From Oscillospiraceae bacterium (GTDB lineage Bacteria > Bacillota > Clostridia > Oscillospirales > Oscillospiraceae), in contig JAHHRW010000002.1 in the NCBI GenBank assembly GCA_020025575.1, positions 62,001 to 126,000 on the forward strand: a stretch of DNA of 64,000 nt. Direction: 5' to 3'. Positions within the stretch are counted from its first letter, which is position 1; the number at the start of each line of letters is the position of its first letter. Shown piece after piece: positions 25,103-33,141 of this stretch. A program made the translations under genes and the position numbers. The notes beneath the pieces are model-generated. The model saw only the letters and a program-made list of their open reading frames with translations, ran no database searches and was not told the origin of the DNA.

Positions 25103-27702
25103 TGCAGCATTTGTTTCAGCTTGTACAGCTCGTTCATGGCTTCAATGGGGGTCAGAGTTTCCAGAGTCAGAGCGGAGAGCGCATCACGAATCCGCAGGAG
25201 GCTCATATCCATCATGGAGACCTGGTCGTCCGACTCCTGCTGTGCATGGGGGTTGGCAGGCTGGTAACCCTCACTTTCCAACTCTTTGAGAATTTCACGG
25301 GCGCGGTTTACAACCGAATTGGGGAGCCCCGCCAGCTTGGCAACCTCAACACCATAGGAGTCGTCTGTGGCGCCGGGGACAATTTTACGCAGGAAAATCA
25401 TATCAGAACCGCGCTTTTTCACGGCGATATTGTAATTCTTTACATTGGGAAGTTCGTTCTCAATGGTGGACAGCTCGTGATAGTGGGTGGCAAAAAGGGT
25501 CTTTGCTCCCAGCTTTTTGGGGTTGGCGGCGTGCTCCAGAACGGCTCGGGCGATGCTCATGCCGTCGTATGTGGAGGTGCCTCGGCCGATTTCGTCCAAA
25601 ATCAGCAGGCTGCGGGCAGTGGCATATTTGAGGATGGATGCCACCTCTGCCATCTCCACCATGAAGGTGGACTGACCGGAAGCCAAATCATCGCTGGCAC
25701 CGATTCTGGTAAATACCCGGTCTACAAGTCCGATTTTTGCACTGCGGGCGGGGACGAAAGAGCCCATCTGCGCCATGAGGACAATCAGGGCAACCTGACG
25801 CATATAGGTGGATTTACCCGCCATGTTGGGGCCGGTGATGATGGCAACTTGCTGGTCGGCACTGCCAAGGCTTGTGTCGTTGGGGACGAAGAGGGCATCT
25901 TTCAGCATAACTTCTACCACAGGATGGCGGCCGTCCTTGATTTCCAGTTCACTGCCCAGGGTGATTTCAGGGCGGCAGTAACCACGCTGTACGGCTACAT
26001 TTGCAAGGCTGCACAGACAGTCAGCAGCAGCCACAGCACAGGCGCTGGCTTGGACACGGGATGCCTGCTGCGCCAAGTGGTCCCGCAGTTGGGTGAAAAT
26101 CTGGTATTCCAGAGCCACCAGTCGATCCTTTGCGGTGAGAACCTGGGTTTCCAGCTCCTTCAGTTCCTGAGTGATATAGCGTTCGCAGTTGGTCAGGGTT
26201 TGTTTGCGGATGTATTCCGGGGGAACCTGATCCACAAAGGATTTGGAAACCTCGATATAGTACCCAAAGACCCGGTTATACCCGATTTTTAGGGTGCGGA
26301 TGCCAGTGCGCTCCTTTTCACTTGATTCGATGGCGGCGATGGTTCCGGAACCGCCATTCATAATGTCCCGAAGGTGGTCGGCCTCTTCATTCGCACCGGG
26401 GCGGATCATGCCGCCTTCCCGAATGGTGAGGGGCGGCTCATCTACAATGGTGGATTCAATCAAATCGGCACAGTCGGTGAGCGGATCGATGGCCTGTTCC
26501 AGCTTGCACAGCAGAGGAGCGTCCAATCGGGCAAGCTGGGCTTTTACTTCGGGCAGGGCACGACAGCCACGGGCCAGACCCAGCAGATCCCGGCAATTGG
26601 CAGAGCCGGTGACGATTCTGGTCATGACGCGTTCCAAATCGGAAACATCGTTCAGGGCCTGGCTCAATTCGCCACGGCAGATGGTGGAATTTACCAGATC
26701 CTCTACGGCGGCATGGCGGCGGGTAATTTCCGCCGGGTCCAGCAGAGGCTTTTCCAGCCAGCTGCGCATCATACGGCTGCCCATGGCGGTGCGGGTCTTG
26801 TCGAGCACCCAGAGCAGTGTGCCTTTCTTTTCCTTGCCGCGCATGGTTTCGGTCAGCTCCAGATTCCGCCGCGCATCCAAATCCAGCTCCATGAAGCGTC
26901 CGGTGGTATAGAACTGAAGTTCACGGATGTGGGCAAGGTCATTCTTCTGGACAAAGAGCAATGTAGAAAGCAGGGTGCCGCAGGCGATAATGGTACAGCT
27001 TAGGCCAGAGATGCCCAATTGTGCCAGGTTCTGACCAAAGTGATCTTCCAGCAGATTTTCAGATTCTGAAAGGTTGAACTGTTCGGGTTTTCCCTCGTCT
27101 ACGCAGCAGCTCAGTCGCTGAAACAGGGTGGTCTCCAGTTCTTCACAATCCACCTGAGTTCCGCCGCGAATGACTTCGCTGGGGGAGAAACGACCCAGTT
27201 CAGAGGCAGCAGCGGCTGCATCGGAACAAACAGTTGCAAAAAAGGCACCGGTGGAAACATCACAGAAAGCAAGACCATATCGTCCGCCTTCCCCATAAAT
27301 ACAGGCGAAGTAATTGTTTCGGCTTTCGTCCAGCATACAGCTCTCGGTAACGGTGCCGGGGGTGATGATTCGGGTGATATCGCGCTGTACGATGCCTTTT
27401 ACGGTGGCAGGGTCTTCCATCTGCTCGCAGATGGCGACCTTATATCCCTTTTGCACCAGCCTTGCAATGTAGGAATCGACACTGTGAAAGGGAACACCGC
27501 ACATGGGGGTCTGCTCTTCCTTAGGTTTGTTCCGGTCCCGGGTGGTGAGGGTCAGGTCCAGCTCCTTGGCAGCCAGACGGGCATCCTCGTCAAACATTTC
27601 GTAGAAGTCCCCCAGACGGAAAAACAGGATACAATCCTGATTGCGCTGTTTGATTTCGTTATATTGTCTGCGCATGGGGGTCAGCTCTTGATTTTGAGCC
27701 AT
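25099..27702 (-). CDS. mutS: DNA mismatch recognition protein MutS
   Basis: An 867-residue mismatch sensor. The N-terminal mismatch-binding Phe-x-Glu motif is GDFYEMF; the C-terminal ABC-type ATPase has Walker A GPNMAGKST, LASGQSTFMVEM and Walker B LLILDEIGRGTSTYDG, then ATHYHEL. Full length for the MutS1 class. ATG at 27702 has AAGGAG 8 bases upstream; an earlier GTG three codons 5' is less well placed. It lies downstream of and almost overlaps miaB. Confidence 0.97.
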   Translation of the reverse strand: MAQNQELTPMRRQYNEIKQRNQDCILFFRLGDFYEMFDEDARLAAKELDLTLTTRDRNKPKEEQTPMCGVPFHSVDSYIARLVQKGYKVAICEQMEDPATVKGIVQRDITRIITPGTVTESCMLDESRNNYFACIYGEGGRYGLAFCDVSTGAFFATVCSDAAAAASELGRFSPSEVIRGGTQVDCEELETTLFQRLSCCVDEGKPEQFNLSESENLLEDHFGQNLAQLGISGLSCTIIACGTLLSTLLFVQKNDLAHIRELQFYTTGRFMELDLDARRNLELTETMRGKEKKGTLLWVLDKTRTAMGSRMMRSWLEKPLLDPAEITRRHAAVEDLVNSTICRGELSQALNDVSDLERVMTRIVTGSANCRDLLGLARGCRALPEVKAQLARLDAPLLCKLEQAIDPLTDCADLIESTIVDEPPLTIREGGMIRPGANEEADHLRDIMNGGSGTIAAIESSEKERTGIRTLKIGYNRVFGYYIEVSKSFVDQVPPEYIRKQTLTNCERYITQELKELETQVLTAKDRLVALEYQIFTQLRDHLAQQASRVQASACAVAAADCLCSLANVAVQRGYCRPEITLGSELEIKDGRHPVVEVMLKDALFVPNDTSLGSADQQVAIITGPNMAGKSTYMRQVALIVLMAQMGSFVPARSAKIGLVDRVFTRIGASDDLASGQSTFMVEMAEVASILKYATARSLLILDEIGRGTSTYDGMSIARAVLEHAANPKKLGAKTLFATHYHELSTIENELPNVKNYNIAVKKRGSDMIFLRKIVPGATDDSYGVEVAKLAGLPNSVVNRAREILKELESEGYQPANPHAQQESDDQVSMMDMSLLRIRDALSALTLETLTPIEAMNELYKLKQMLQ

Positions 27703-27707
27703 GGCGT

Positions 27708-29117
27708 TCACTCCTTGTCCAGAGCGCCGATCAGGCTCCAGGTGTTGGAACCGGTGATGGTGACGGTTGCATAGGTACCAATGAGCTGCTCGTCGCCGGT
27801 CAGGCGAACCAGTCTGCCGCCTTCGGTGCGGGCAGTGAGCTGCTCGCCGTCTACGCCATCGATGAGCACACGCATATGCTTGCCCACATAGGCTTTATGC
27901 ATCTCCTCGGAAATGGAATTTTGCAGGCTGCACAGTCGGTCAAATCGGGCGTTCTTCTCTTCTCTGGGGGTGGGGTCTTCCATTTCGGCGGCAGGTGTAC
28001 CCTCCCGGGGAGAGAAAATGAAGGTGAACAAAGCATCATAACGAACCTGCCGGATGAGGGTCAGGGTTTCTTCAAACTCTTCTTCGGTTTCACCGGGGAA
28101 TCCCACGATGACATCAGAGGTGAGAACCAAATCGGGCATGACGCTCTTGGCGTAGTTCACAAGTTCCAGATACTTTTCACGGTCATAGTGGCGGTTCATG
28201 GCCTTCAGGACACGGCTGGAACCGGACTGGAAGGGCAGATGGAGCTGCTTTGCAATCTTGGGGTAGGCAGCCATGGTGTCAAAGAGTTTCTTGCCTGCAT
28301 CCCTGGGGTGGCTGGTCATGAAACGAATGAGAAATTCTCCGTCAAGCTGGGCGATTTGTGCCAGTAAATCGGAAAAGTCTACATTTGCGTTCAAATCTTT
28401 GCCATAGGAGTTGACATTCTGACCCAGCAGGGTAATCTCTTTACAGCCGGCGGCAATCAAAGCTTTGCACTCTGCCAGAATATCTTCGGGCATACGGCTG
28501 CGCTCCCGGCCGCGGACATAGGGTACGATGCAATAGGTGCAGAAGTTATTGCAGCCATACATGATGGAAACCCAGCCCTTCAGGTTATTGCTGCGAACGA
28601 CGGGCAGACCCTCTGCAATGGAGCCGGGCTCATCCACAGTGGAGAAGACACGTTTCTGGGTGGTGAGAACCTGATACAAAAGACTGGGGAACTGCCACAG
28701 GTGATGGGTAGAGAACACGCCATCTACATGGGGGTAGCTCTTACGAATGCGCTCGACGACCTGCTCCTGTCCAGCCATGCAGCCACACAGGAAAATCTTT
28801 TGACCGGGATGACGGCGTTTGGTATGGGTCAGGGCACCCAGATTACCGAACACACGCTGCTCGGCGTGTTCACGAATGGCACAGGTGTTCATAATGACGA
28901 CATCGGCACCCTCTGCCTCGTTACAGATGGCATAGCCTGCGTCACTGAGCATGCCACGGATTCGTTCGGAGTCGGCCTCGTTCTGCTGACAGCCATAGGT
29001 TTCGACATAAGCCTTGGGGGTGATGCCGCGTTCCATCCAGATAGCCTGGATTCTGGCGCAATAGGAAAGCTGCTCGTCCACCTGGGACTGAGTGATTCTG
29101 GTGGTTTTGGTATTCAC
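27708..29117 (-). CDS. miaB: tRNA-2-methylthio-N6-dimethylallyladenosine synthase MiaB
   Basis: A 469-residue radical-SAM methylthiotransferase. The N-terminal UPF0004 domain carries ETYGCQQNEADSER, MNTCAIREHAE and LCGCMAG (second 4Fe-4S cluster), the radical-SAM core GCNNFCTYCIVPYVRGRERSR (CxxxCxxC) and a C-terminal TRAM domain. It is the first gene of the operon and starts with GTG at 29117, with GGAGG 9 bases upstream. It works on tRNAs modified by the co-encoded MiaA. Confidence 0.95.
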   Translation of the reverse strand: MNTKTTRITQSQVDEQLSYCARIQAIWMERGITPKAYVETYGCQQNEADSERIRGMLSDAGYAICNEAEGADVVIMNTCAIREHAEQRVFGNLGALTHTKRRHPGQKIFLCGCMAGQEQVVERIRKSYPHVDGVFSTHHLWQFPSLLYQVLTTQKRVFSTVDEPGSIAEGLPVVRSNNLKGWVSIMYGCNNFCTYCIVPYVRGRERSRMPEDILAECKALIAAGCKEITLLGQNVNSYGKDLNANVDFSDLLAQIAQLDGEFLIRFMTSHPRDAGKKLFDTMAAYPKIAKQLHLPFQSGSSRVLKAMNRHYDREKYLELVNYAKSVMPDLVLTSDVIVGFPGETEEEFEETLTLIRQVRYDALFTFIFSPREGTPAAEMEDPTPREEKNARFDRLCSLQNSISEEMHKAYVGKHMRVLIDGVDGEQLTARTEGGRLVRLTGDEQLIGTYATVTITGSNTWSLIGALDKE

Positions 29118-29224
29118 TGTGTATATCCTCCGCTAGTGGGTAAATGTAATTTGAATACGTTATTTTATCATTATTTTATGGTTTTTTCAAGGGCGTTTGC
29201 CCTCTTGCCCGAAAATGATGCAGC

Positions 29225-29259
29225 AAGGGCCCGGAAGAATCAAGTTCTTCCGGGCCCTT
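29225..29259 (-). terminator. Terminator of the Na/Pi cotransporter gene
   Basis: A 15-base perfect stem (29225-29239 with 29245-29259) directly after the cotransporter stop and upstream of miaB. There is no long T run on the minus strand. Confidence 0.7.
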
Positions 29260-29262
29260 AGG

Positions 29263-31044
29263 TTATTTGGTTTTGTCGTCGGGAAAACTGTAGCGTTCCT
29301 GATATTTATGGAAGCGCTCGGAGTATTTTGCACTTTCGTTCAACTGACCGGCTTTCAGGGCGCCCAGGTACTCGTGTGTCTCTAGTTTGCCTTCTGCAAC
29401 CTGCAGCATCTCAATTGCCACATTGGAGCAGTGGTCTGCGGTACGCTCGTATGCGGTAAGCAAATCGTCCAGCACAAAGCCATACTCGGTACTGCACAGA
29501 CCATCGCGCAGTCGGCGGACATGGCGGGATTTGACCTCACGCACCAAAGTGTAGATAACCTGCTCCTGGGGTTCGACTTTGGCTGCAAGGGATAAATCGT
29601 TTGCCACAAAGGCATCCACTGTACGGTCAACAGCATCCATGACAGCCTGTTCCAGAACAGAAAGCTCCGTTTTTGCCTGTTTCGAGAAATTGATTTTCTT
29701 CTCATGAATTTCTTTACCGGCTTTTGCGATGGCAACTGCGTGGTCGGCAATTCGTTCCAAATCGCTGATGGAGTACAGCAATGTATTCAGGATGCGGTTG
29801 TCATCTACTGCAAGGTTTGCACTGGATAGCTTTACCATATAGGTTCCCAATGCGTCCTGGTAACGGTCGGATTCCTCTTCCAGCTTGATGACTTTCTGCA
29901 TGGCTTTTTCGTCATATTTTCTGGTCATGCCGATTGCGAGGTGAATGGACTCGGCGCAGTCCTGAGCCATACGGCTGGCAATCTCATGAGCGCGCTGGAC
30001 AGCTACGGCGGGGGTGGCCAGCAGGCGTTCGTCCAGAAGTTCCGTATGCTCAGGCGAAACGGAACTGTCCGGGACGGATGCAATTGCCAGTCGCTCCAAA
30101 ACACCGTGCAAAGGCAGCATCACAATTGTAGTGATTACATTAAATGCAGTATGAATTAGAGCAATATCAAAGGGAGTCGCAGCATCGTGCAGGAAGTTCC
30201 AAGGATAGATTGCGCCGATACCGTAGAAAATCAAAATGAAAATCAATACACCGATCACATTGAAATACAGGTGTACGATTGCGGTACGACGGGCGTTGCG
30301 GTTGGCACCGACGGTGGAAATCATAGCGGTGACACAGGTGCCGATGTTCTGACCGAGGATGATGGGCAGCGCTGTGGCGGTGGTGACAGCACCTGTGCTG
30401 CACATACTCTGCAAGATACCGACAGATGCAGAGGATGACTGAATCACGGCGGTCAGCACCGCACCGGCTAAAATTCCCAGAATGGGGTTGGAGAAGGAAA
30501 TCATCAGGTCTGCAAACCATGCTTCCTTCTCCAGGAATTTCATGGAGTCGCCCATGAGCTGCATGCCGGTCATCAGGGCCATGAAACCAAGCATAATGGT
30601 GCCGGTTCCCTTTTTGCCCTCGGATTTGGTGAACGTGTACAGGATGATGCCGATGGTGCCAAGCAGGGGAGCCAGTGTGGAGGGCTTGAATATCTGCACC
30701 ACAAAGCTGTCACCCTCTAGAGCAGTCAAAGATAGAATCCAAGAGGTCACGGTTGTACCCACATTGGAACCCATAATGACACCGACAGCCTGTTTCAGGG
30801 TCATGATACCGGAGTTGACGAAACCGACTACCATGACAGTGGTGGCAGACGATGACTGAATCACGGCGGTGACAGCCATGCCAAGGAAAAAGCCACGCAT
30901 GACGGTGGAGCTCATCTTTGCCAGAACGGTTTGCAGTTTACCACCCGCCTGACGCTCTAGAGCTTTGCCCATGATGTCCATACCGAATAGAAACAGTGCA
31001 AGTCCACCAAGCAAGGATATGATCTTGAGAATATACATAGTCAT
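29263..31044 (-). CDS. Na/Pi cotransporter family protein with C-terminal PhoU-like domain
   Basis: A 593-residue membrane protein. Residues 1-310 hold two repeats of the sodium/phosphate cotransporter fold with the QSSSATT and QSSSASVG motifs (AVTAVIQSSSATTVM, GAVLTAVIQSSSASVG). Residues 340-560 form a PhoU-like helical bundle (two repeats, e.g. ISDLERIADHAVAIA and LLTAYERTADHCSN). It probably takes up or exports phosphate with sodium, with the PhoU part sensing state. It is monocistronic with its own promoter (31106-31134). A good AAGGA site precedes the ATG. Confidence 0.9.
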   Translation of the reverse strand: MTMYILKIISLLGGLALFLFGMDIMGKALERQAGGKLQTVLAKMSSTVMRGFFLGMAVTAVIQSSSATTVMVVGFVNSGIMTLKQAVGVIMGSNVGTTVTSWILSLTALEGDSFVVQIFKPSTLAPLLGTIGIILYTFTKSEGKKGTGTIMLGFMALMTGMQLMGDSMKFLEKEAWFADLMISFSNPILGILAGAVLTAVIQSSSASVGILQSMCSTGAVTTATALPIILGQNIGTCVTAMISTVGANRNARRTAIVHLYFNVIGVLIFILIFYGIGAIYPWNFLHDAATPFDIALIHTAFNVITTIVMLPLHGVLERLAIASVPDSSVSPEHTELLDERLLATPAVAVQRAHEIASRMAQDCAESIHLAIGMTRKYDEKAMQKVIKLEEESDRYQDALGTYMVKLSSANLAVDDNRILNTLLYSISDLERIADHAVAIAKAGKEIHEKKINFSKQAKTELSVLEQAVMDAVDRTVDAFVANDLSLAAKVEPQEQVIYTLVREVKSRHVRRLRDGLCSTEYGFVLDDLLTAYERTADHCSNVAIEMLQVAEGKLETHEYLGALKAGQLNESAKYSERFHKYQERYSFPDDKTK

Positions 31045-31105
31045 AGGTATAATCCTTCTTTCTTTTTGGAATTGTCGCTGGGGGATTCTAAGAATATAGA
31101 GTATA

Positions 31106-31134
31106 ATTATATCAACGAATCATCAGAATGTCTA
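31106..31134 (-). promoter_or_regulatory. Promoter of the Na/Pi cotransporter
   Basis: Minus-strand TAGACA (31129-31134), 17-base spacer, TATAAT (31106-31111). No clear Pho box was recognised. Confidence 0.65.
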
Positions 31135-31180
31135 TTGGAAAGATGTGCATAGGCCATAAGTTTCATGCATGGCATGAAGA

Positions 31181-31203
31181 AACCCGCCAAGAATTGGCGG
31201 GTT
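31181..31203 (-). terminator. Terminator of the DUF1846 gene
   Basis: AACCCGCCAA (31181-31190) pairs with TTGGCGGGTT (31194-31203) right after the DUF1846 stop, with a TCTTC tail on the minus strand. Confidence 0.65.
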
Positions 31204-31207
31204 TTGG

Positions 31208-32692
31208 TTATTTGTGGTAGAGCCGGCTGGTTTCATATCGGGGTTCAAAACTGACATGGATACCAAGATGGCGGAGCAGGCGCTCGTCTTCGTCGCTGAG
31301 AATGACAGAAAAATGTGCCTCACACCCACGCAGTTTCTTGAGCTGCTCTTTTGCTCGTTGGGCCAGAGGGTCATTCATGGCAGAAATCGTCAGCGCCAGC
31401 AGCACTTCGTCCGTATGCAGACGGGGATTACTGTGTCCCATATACTGGGTTTTCAGTTCGCAGATGGGAGCCAAAACCTGGGCGGCAATTAGGTGTTGGT
31501 TATCATCAATTCCACCCAGGGCTTTCAGAGCATTCAGCAGCAATGCAGATGCAGCACCCAGAGTAGAGGAGGTTTTTCCGGTAATCACACTGCCATCGGG
31601 AAGCACCATGGCACCGGCAGGCGCGCCGGTGGCGTCCGCTTTTGCCAATGCAGCAGCCACAGCAGGGAAGATATCTGTGGTCACATGAGCCTGATTCATG
31701 ACCAATTCCAGCTTTCGAATGGTTTCATCGTTAGAGGCTCCCCGGATATGCTCGACACAAGCGGCATAATAACGGCGCAGAATCTCTTTTTTAGAGGCCT
31801 CACAGCAGACTTCGTCATCAATGATGCAGTTGCCTGCCATATTGACGCCCATATCGGTGGGGGACTGGTAAGGAGAATGCCCCTGAATTCGCTCGAAGGT
31901 GGCATTCAGCACCGGGAAAATCTCCACATCCCGGTTGTAGTTTACGGCCTTTTCGCCGTAGGCTTCCAGATGGAAGGGGTCAATCATATTGACATCATTC
32001 AGGTCAGCGGTTGCGGCTTCGTATGCCAGGTTTACAGGATGCTTTAGGGGCAGATTCCAGATGGGGAAAGTTTCAAATTTGGCATATCCGGCGGTAATAC
32101 CCCGCTTATGCTCGTGATACAGCTGACTCAGACAGGTAGCCATTTTTCCGCTGCCGGGGCCGGGAGCGGTGACGACAACCAGAGAATGGGTGGTTTCAAT
32201 GTAATCATTGATGCCAAAACCCTCGTCACTGACGATGCGCTGCACATCGCTGGGGTAGCCAGGGATATTATAGTGCTTGTAGCAGCGGATTCCCAGAGAT
32301 TCCAGACGCTTTAGGAATGCATCTGCGGTGGATTGACCGGTATAGCGGGTCAGAACGACGCTGCCAACATACAGCGACAGCTCCCGGAAGGTGTCGATCA
32401 GGCGCAGGACATCAGAATCGTAGGTGATGCCCAAGTCGCTGCGGACTTTATTCTTCTCAATATCTGCAGCGTTGATTACGATAACGATTTCCACATCATC
32501 CTTTAGCTGCTGCAGCATGCGGATCTTGCTATCCGGTTCAAAACCGGGGAGAACCCGGGACGCGTGGTAATCATCAAACAGTTTACCGCCAAATTCCAGA
32601 TATAGTTTGCCACCAAACTGGGCAATACGGTTACGGATTTGCTCAGATTGGGTGGTCAGGTATTTTTGATTATCAAAACCGATCTTACTCAT
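31208..32692 (-). CDS. DUF1846 (UPF0371) family protein
   Basis: A 494-residue protein matching the DUF1846/UPF0371 family over its entire length, with LEFGGKLFDDYHASRVLPGF near the start, TAPGPGSGKMATCLSQLYHE (a P-loop-like glycine-rich segment) near residue 190 and PTDMGVNMAG near 290. The family is widespread in Firmicutes, often cytosolic, and its biochemical function is not established; the glycine-rich loop suggests nucleotide binding. It stands alone with a terminator. GGAG lies 11 bases before the ATG. Confidence 0.88.
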   Translation of the reverse strand: MSKIGFDNQKYLTTQSEQIRNRIAQFGGKLYLEFGGKLFDDYHASRVLPGFEPDSKIRMLQQLKDDVEIVIVINAADIEKNKVRSDLGITYDSDVLRLIDTFRELSLYVGSVVLTRYTGQSTADAFLKRLESLGIRCYKHYNIPGYPSDVQRIVSDEGFGINDYIETTHSLVVVTAPGPGSGKMATCLSQLYHEHKRGITAGYAKFETFPIWNLPLKHPVNLAYEAATADLNDVNMIDPFHLEAYGEKAVNYNRDVEIFPVLNATFERIQGHSPYQSPTDMGVNMAGNCIIDDEVCCEASKKEILRRYYAACVEHIRGASNDETIRKLELVMNQAHVTTDIFPAVAAALAKADATGAPAGAMVLPDGSVITGKTSSTLGAASALLLNALKALGGIDDNQHLIAAQVLAPICELKTQYMGHSNPRLHTDEVLLALTISAMNDPLAQRAKEQLKKLRGCEAHFSVILSDEDERLLRHLGIHVSFEPRYETSRLYHK

Positions 32693-32823
32693 TTCAAATT
32701 CTTCTCCAATATATATTCTTCGCCTAGTATATCACAATTGATGATGATAGAAAAGGAAAAAGGTCAAAAAGGGATGCCAAAAATATAGGTCAATTTTTGG
32801 CAAAAGACTGGCGGGGACATCTA

Positions 32824-32888
32824 TTGACTTTCAAAAAGGTTGCGTGTAAAATGTTCCTAAAGTGCCCGCCTTTTTCAGGTGGGTTTTT
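32824..32888 (+). ncRNA. Candidate short transcript: strong promoter followed at once by a terminator
   Basis: TTGACT (32824-32829), a 17-base spacer and TAAAAT (32847-32852) form a strong plus-strand promoter. Within 15 bases of the predicted start, CCCGCC (32865-32870) pairs with GGTGGG (32878-32883) followed by TTTTT. The product would be only ~30 bases, or a longer leader if read-through occurs. There is no open frame nearby on this strand. It could be a small RNA, an attenuator relic, or a promoter kept for another role. Confidence 0.4.
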
Positions 32889-32950
32889 CTTATGCTGGGG
32901 GCTGCGGTTTTGAGAGCAGTATCCGGAAACGGAAAGGCAAAAATATAAAC

Positions 32951-32992
32951 CGGCTGTTCATGCACGAATGTGTATAGACAGCCGATTGTTTT
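32951..32992 (+). terminator. Second hairpin with T-rich tail in the acsB/DUF1846 gap
   Basis: CGGCTGT (32951-32957) pairs with ACAGCCG (32978-32984); inner ATGCAC/GTGTAT pairs with one G-U. The tail is ATTGTTTT. It would stop read-through from the promoter at 32824. Confidence 0.5.
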
Positions 32993-33022
32993 ATCCACAG
33001 GGATATGGCAAGCGCTGTGGAC
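32991..33022 (+). other. Perfect DnaA box inside a small inverted repeat
   Basis: TTATCCACA (32991-32999) equals the consensus DnaA box; TCCACAG and CTGTGGA (32994-33000, 33016-33022) also form a 7-base inverted repeat. It is a single box, not a cluster, so an origin is not implied; DnaA-dependent gene control or chance are both possible. Confidence 0.3.
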
Positions 33023-33033
33023 ATTTTTGCAGT

Positions 33034-33071
33034 CAAAAAGAGCCGATGTGATTTGCACCACATCGGCTCTT
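33034..33071 (-). terminator. Terminator of the cooS-cooC-acsB operon
   Basis: A 13-base perfect stem (33038-33050 with 33059-33071) followed by TTTTTG on the minus strand. It stands 70 bases after the acsB stop. Confidence 0.85.
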
Positions 33072-33141
33072 AACTTTTATGGTCCGATCCTCTTCAGGAG
33101 GACACTCGTTTGAACGGTAACGCCTAATGCATTACGGGAAA

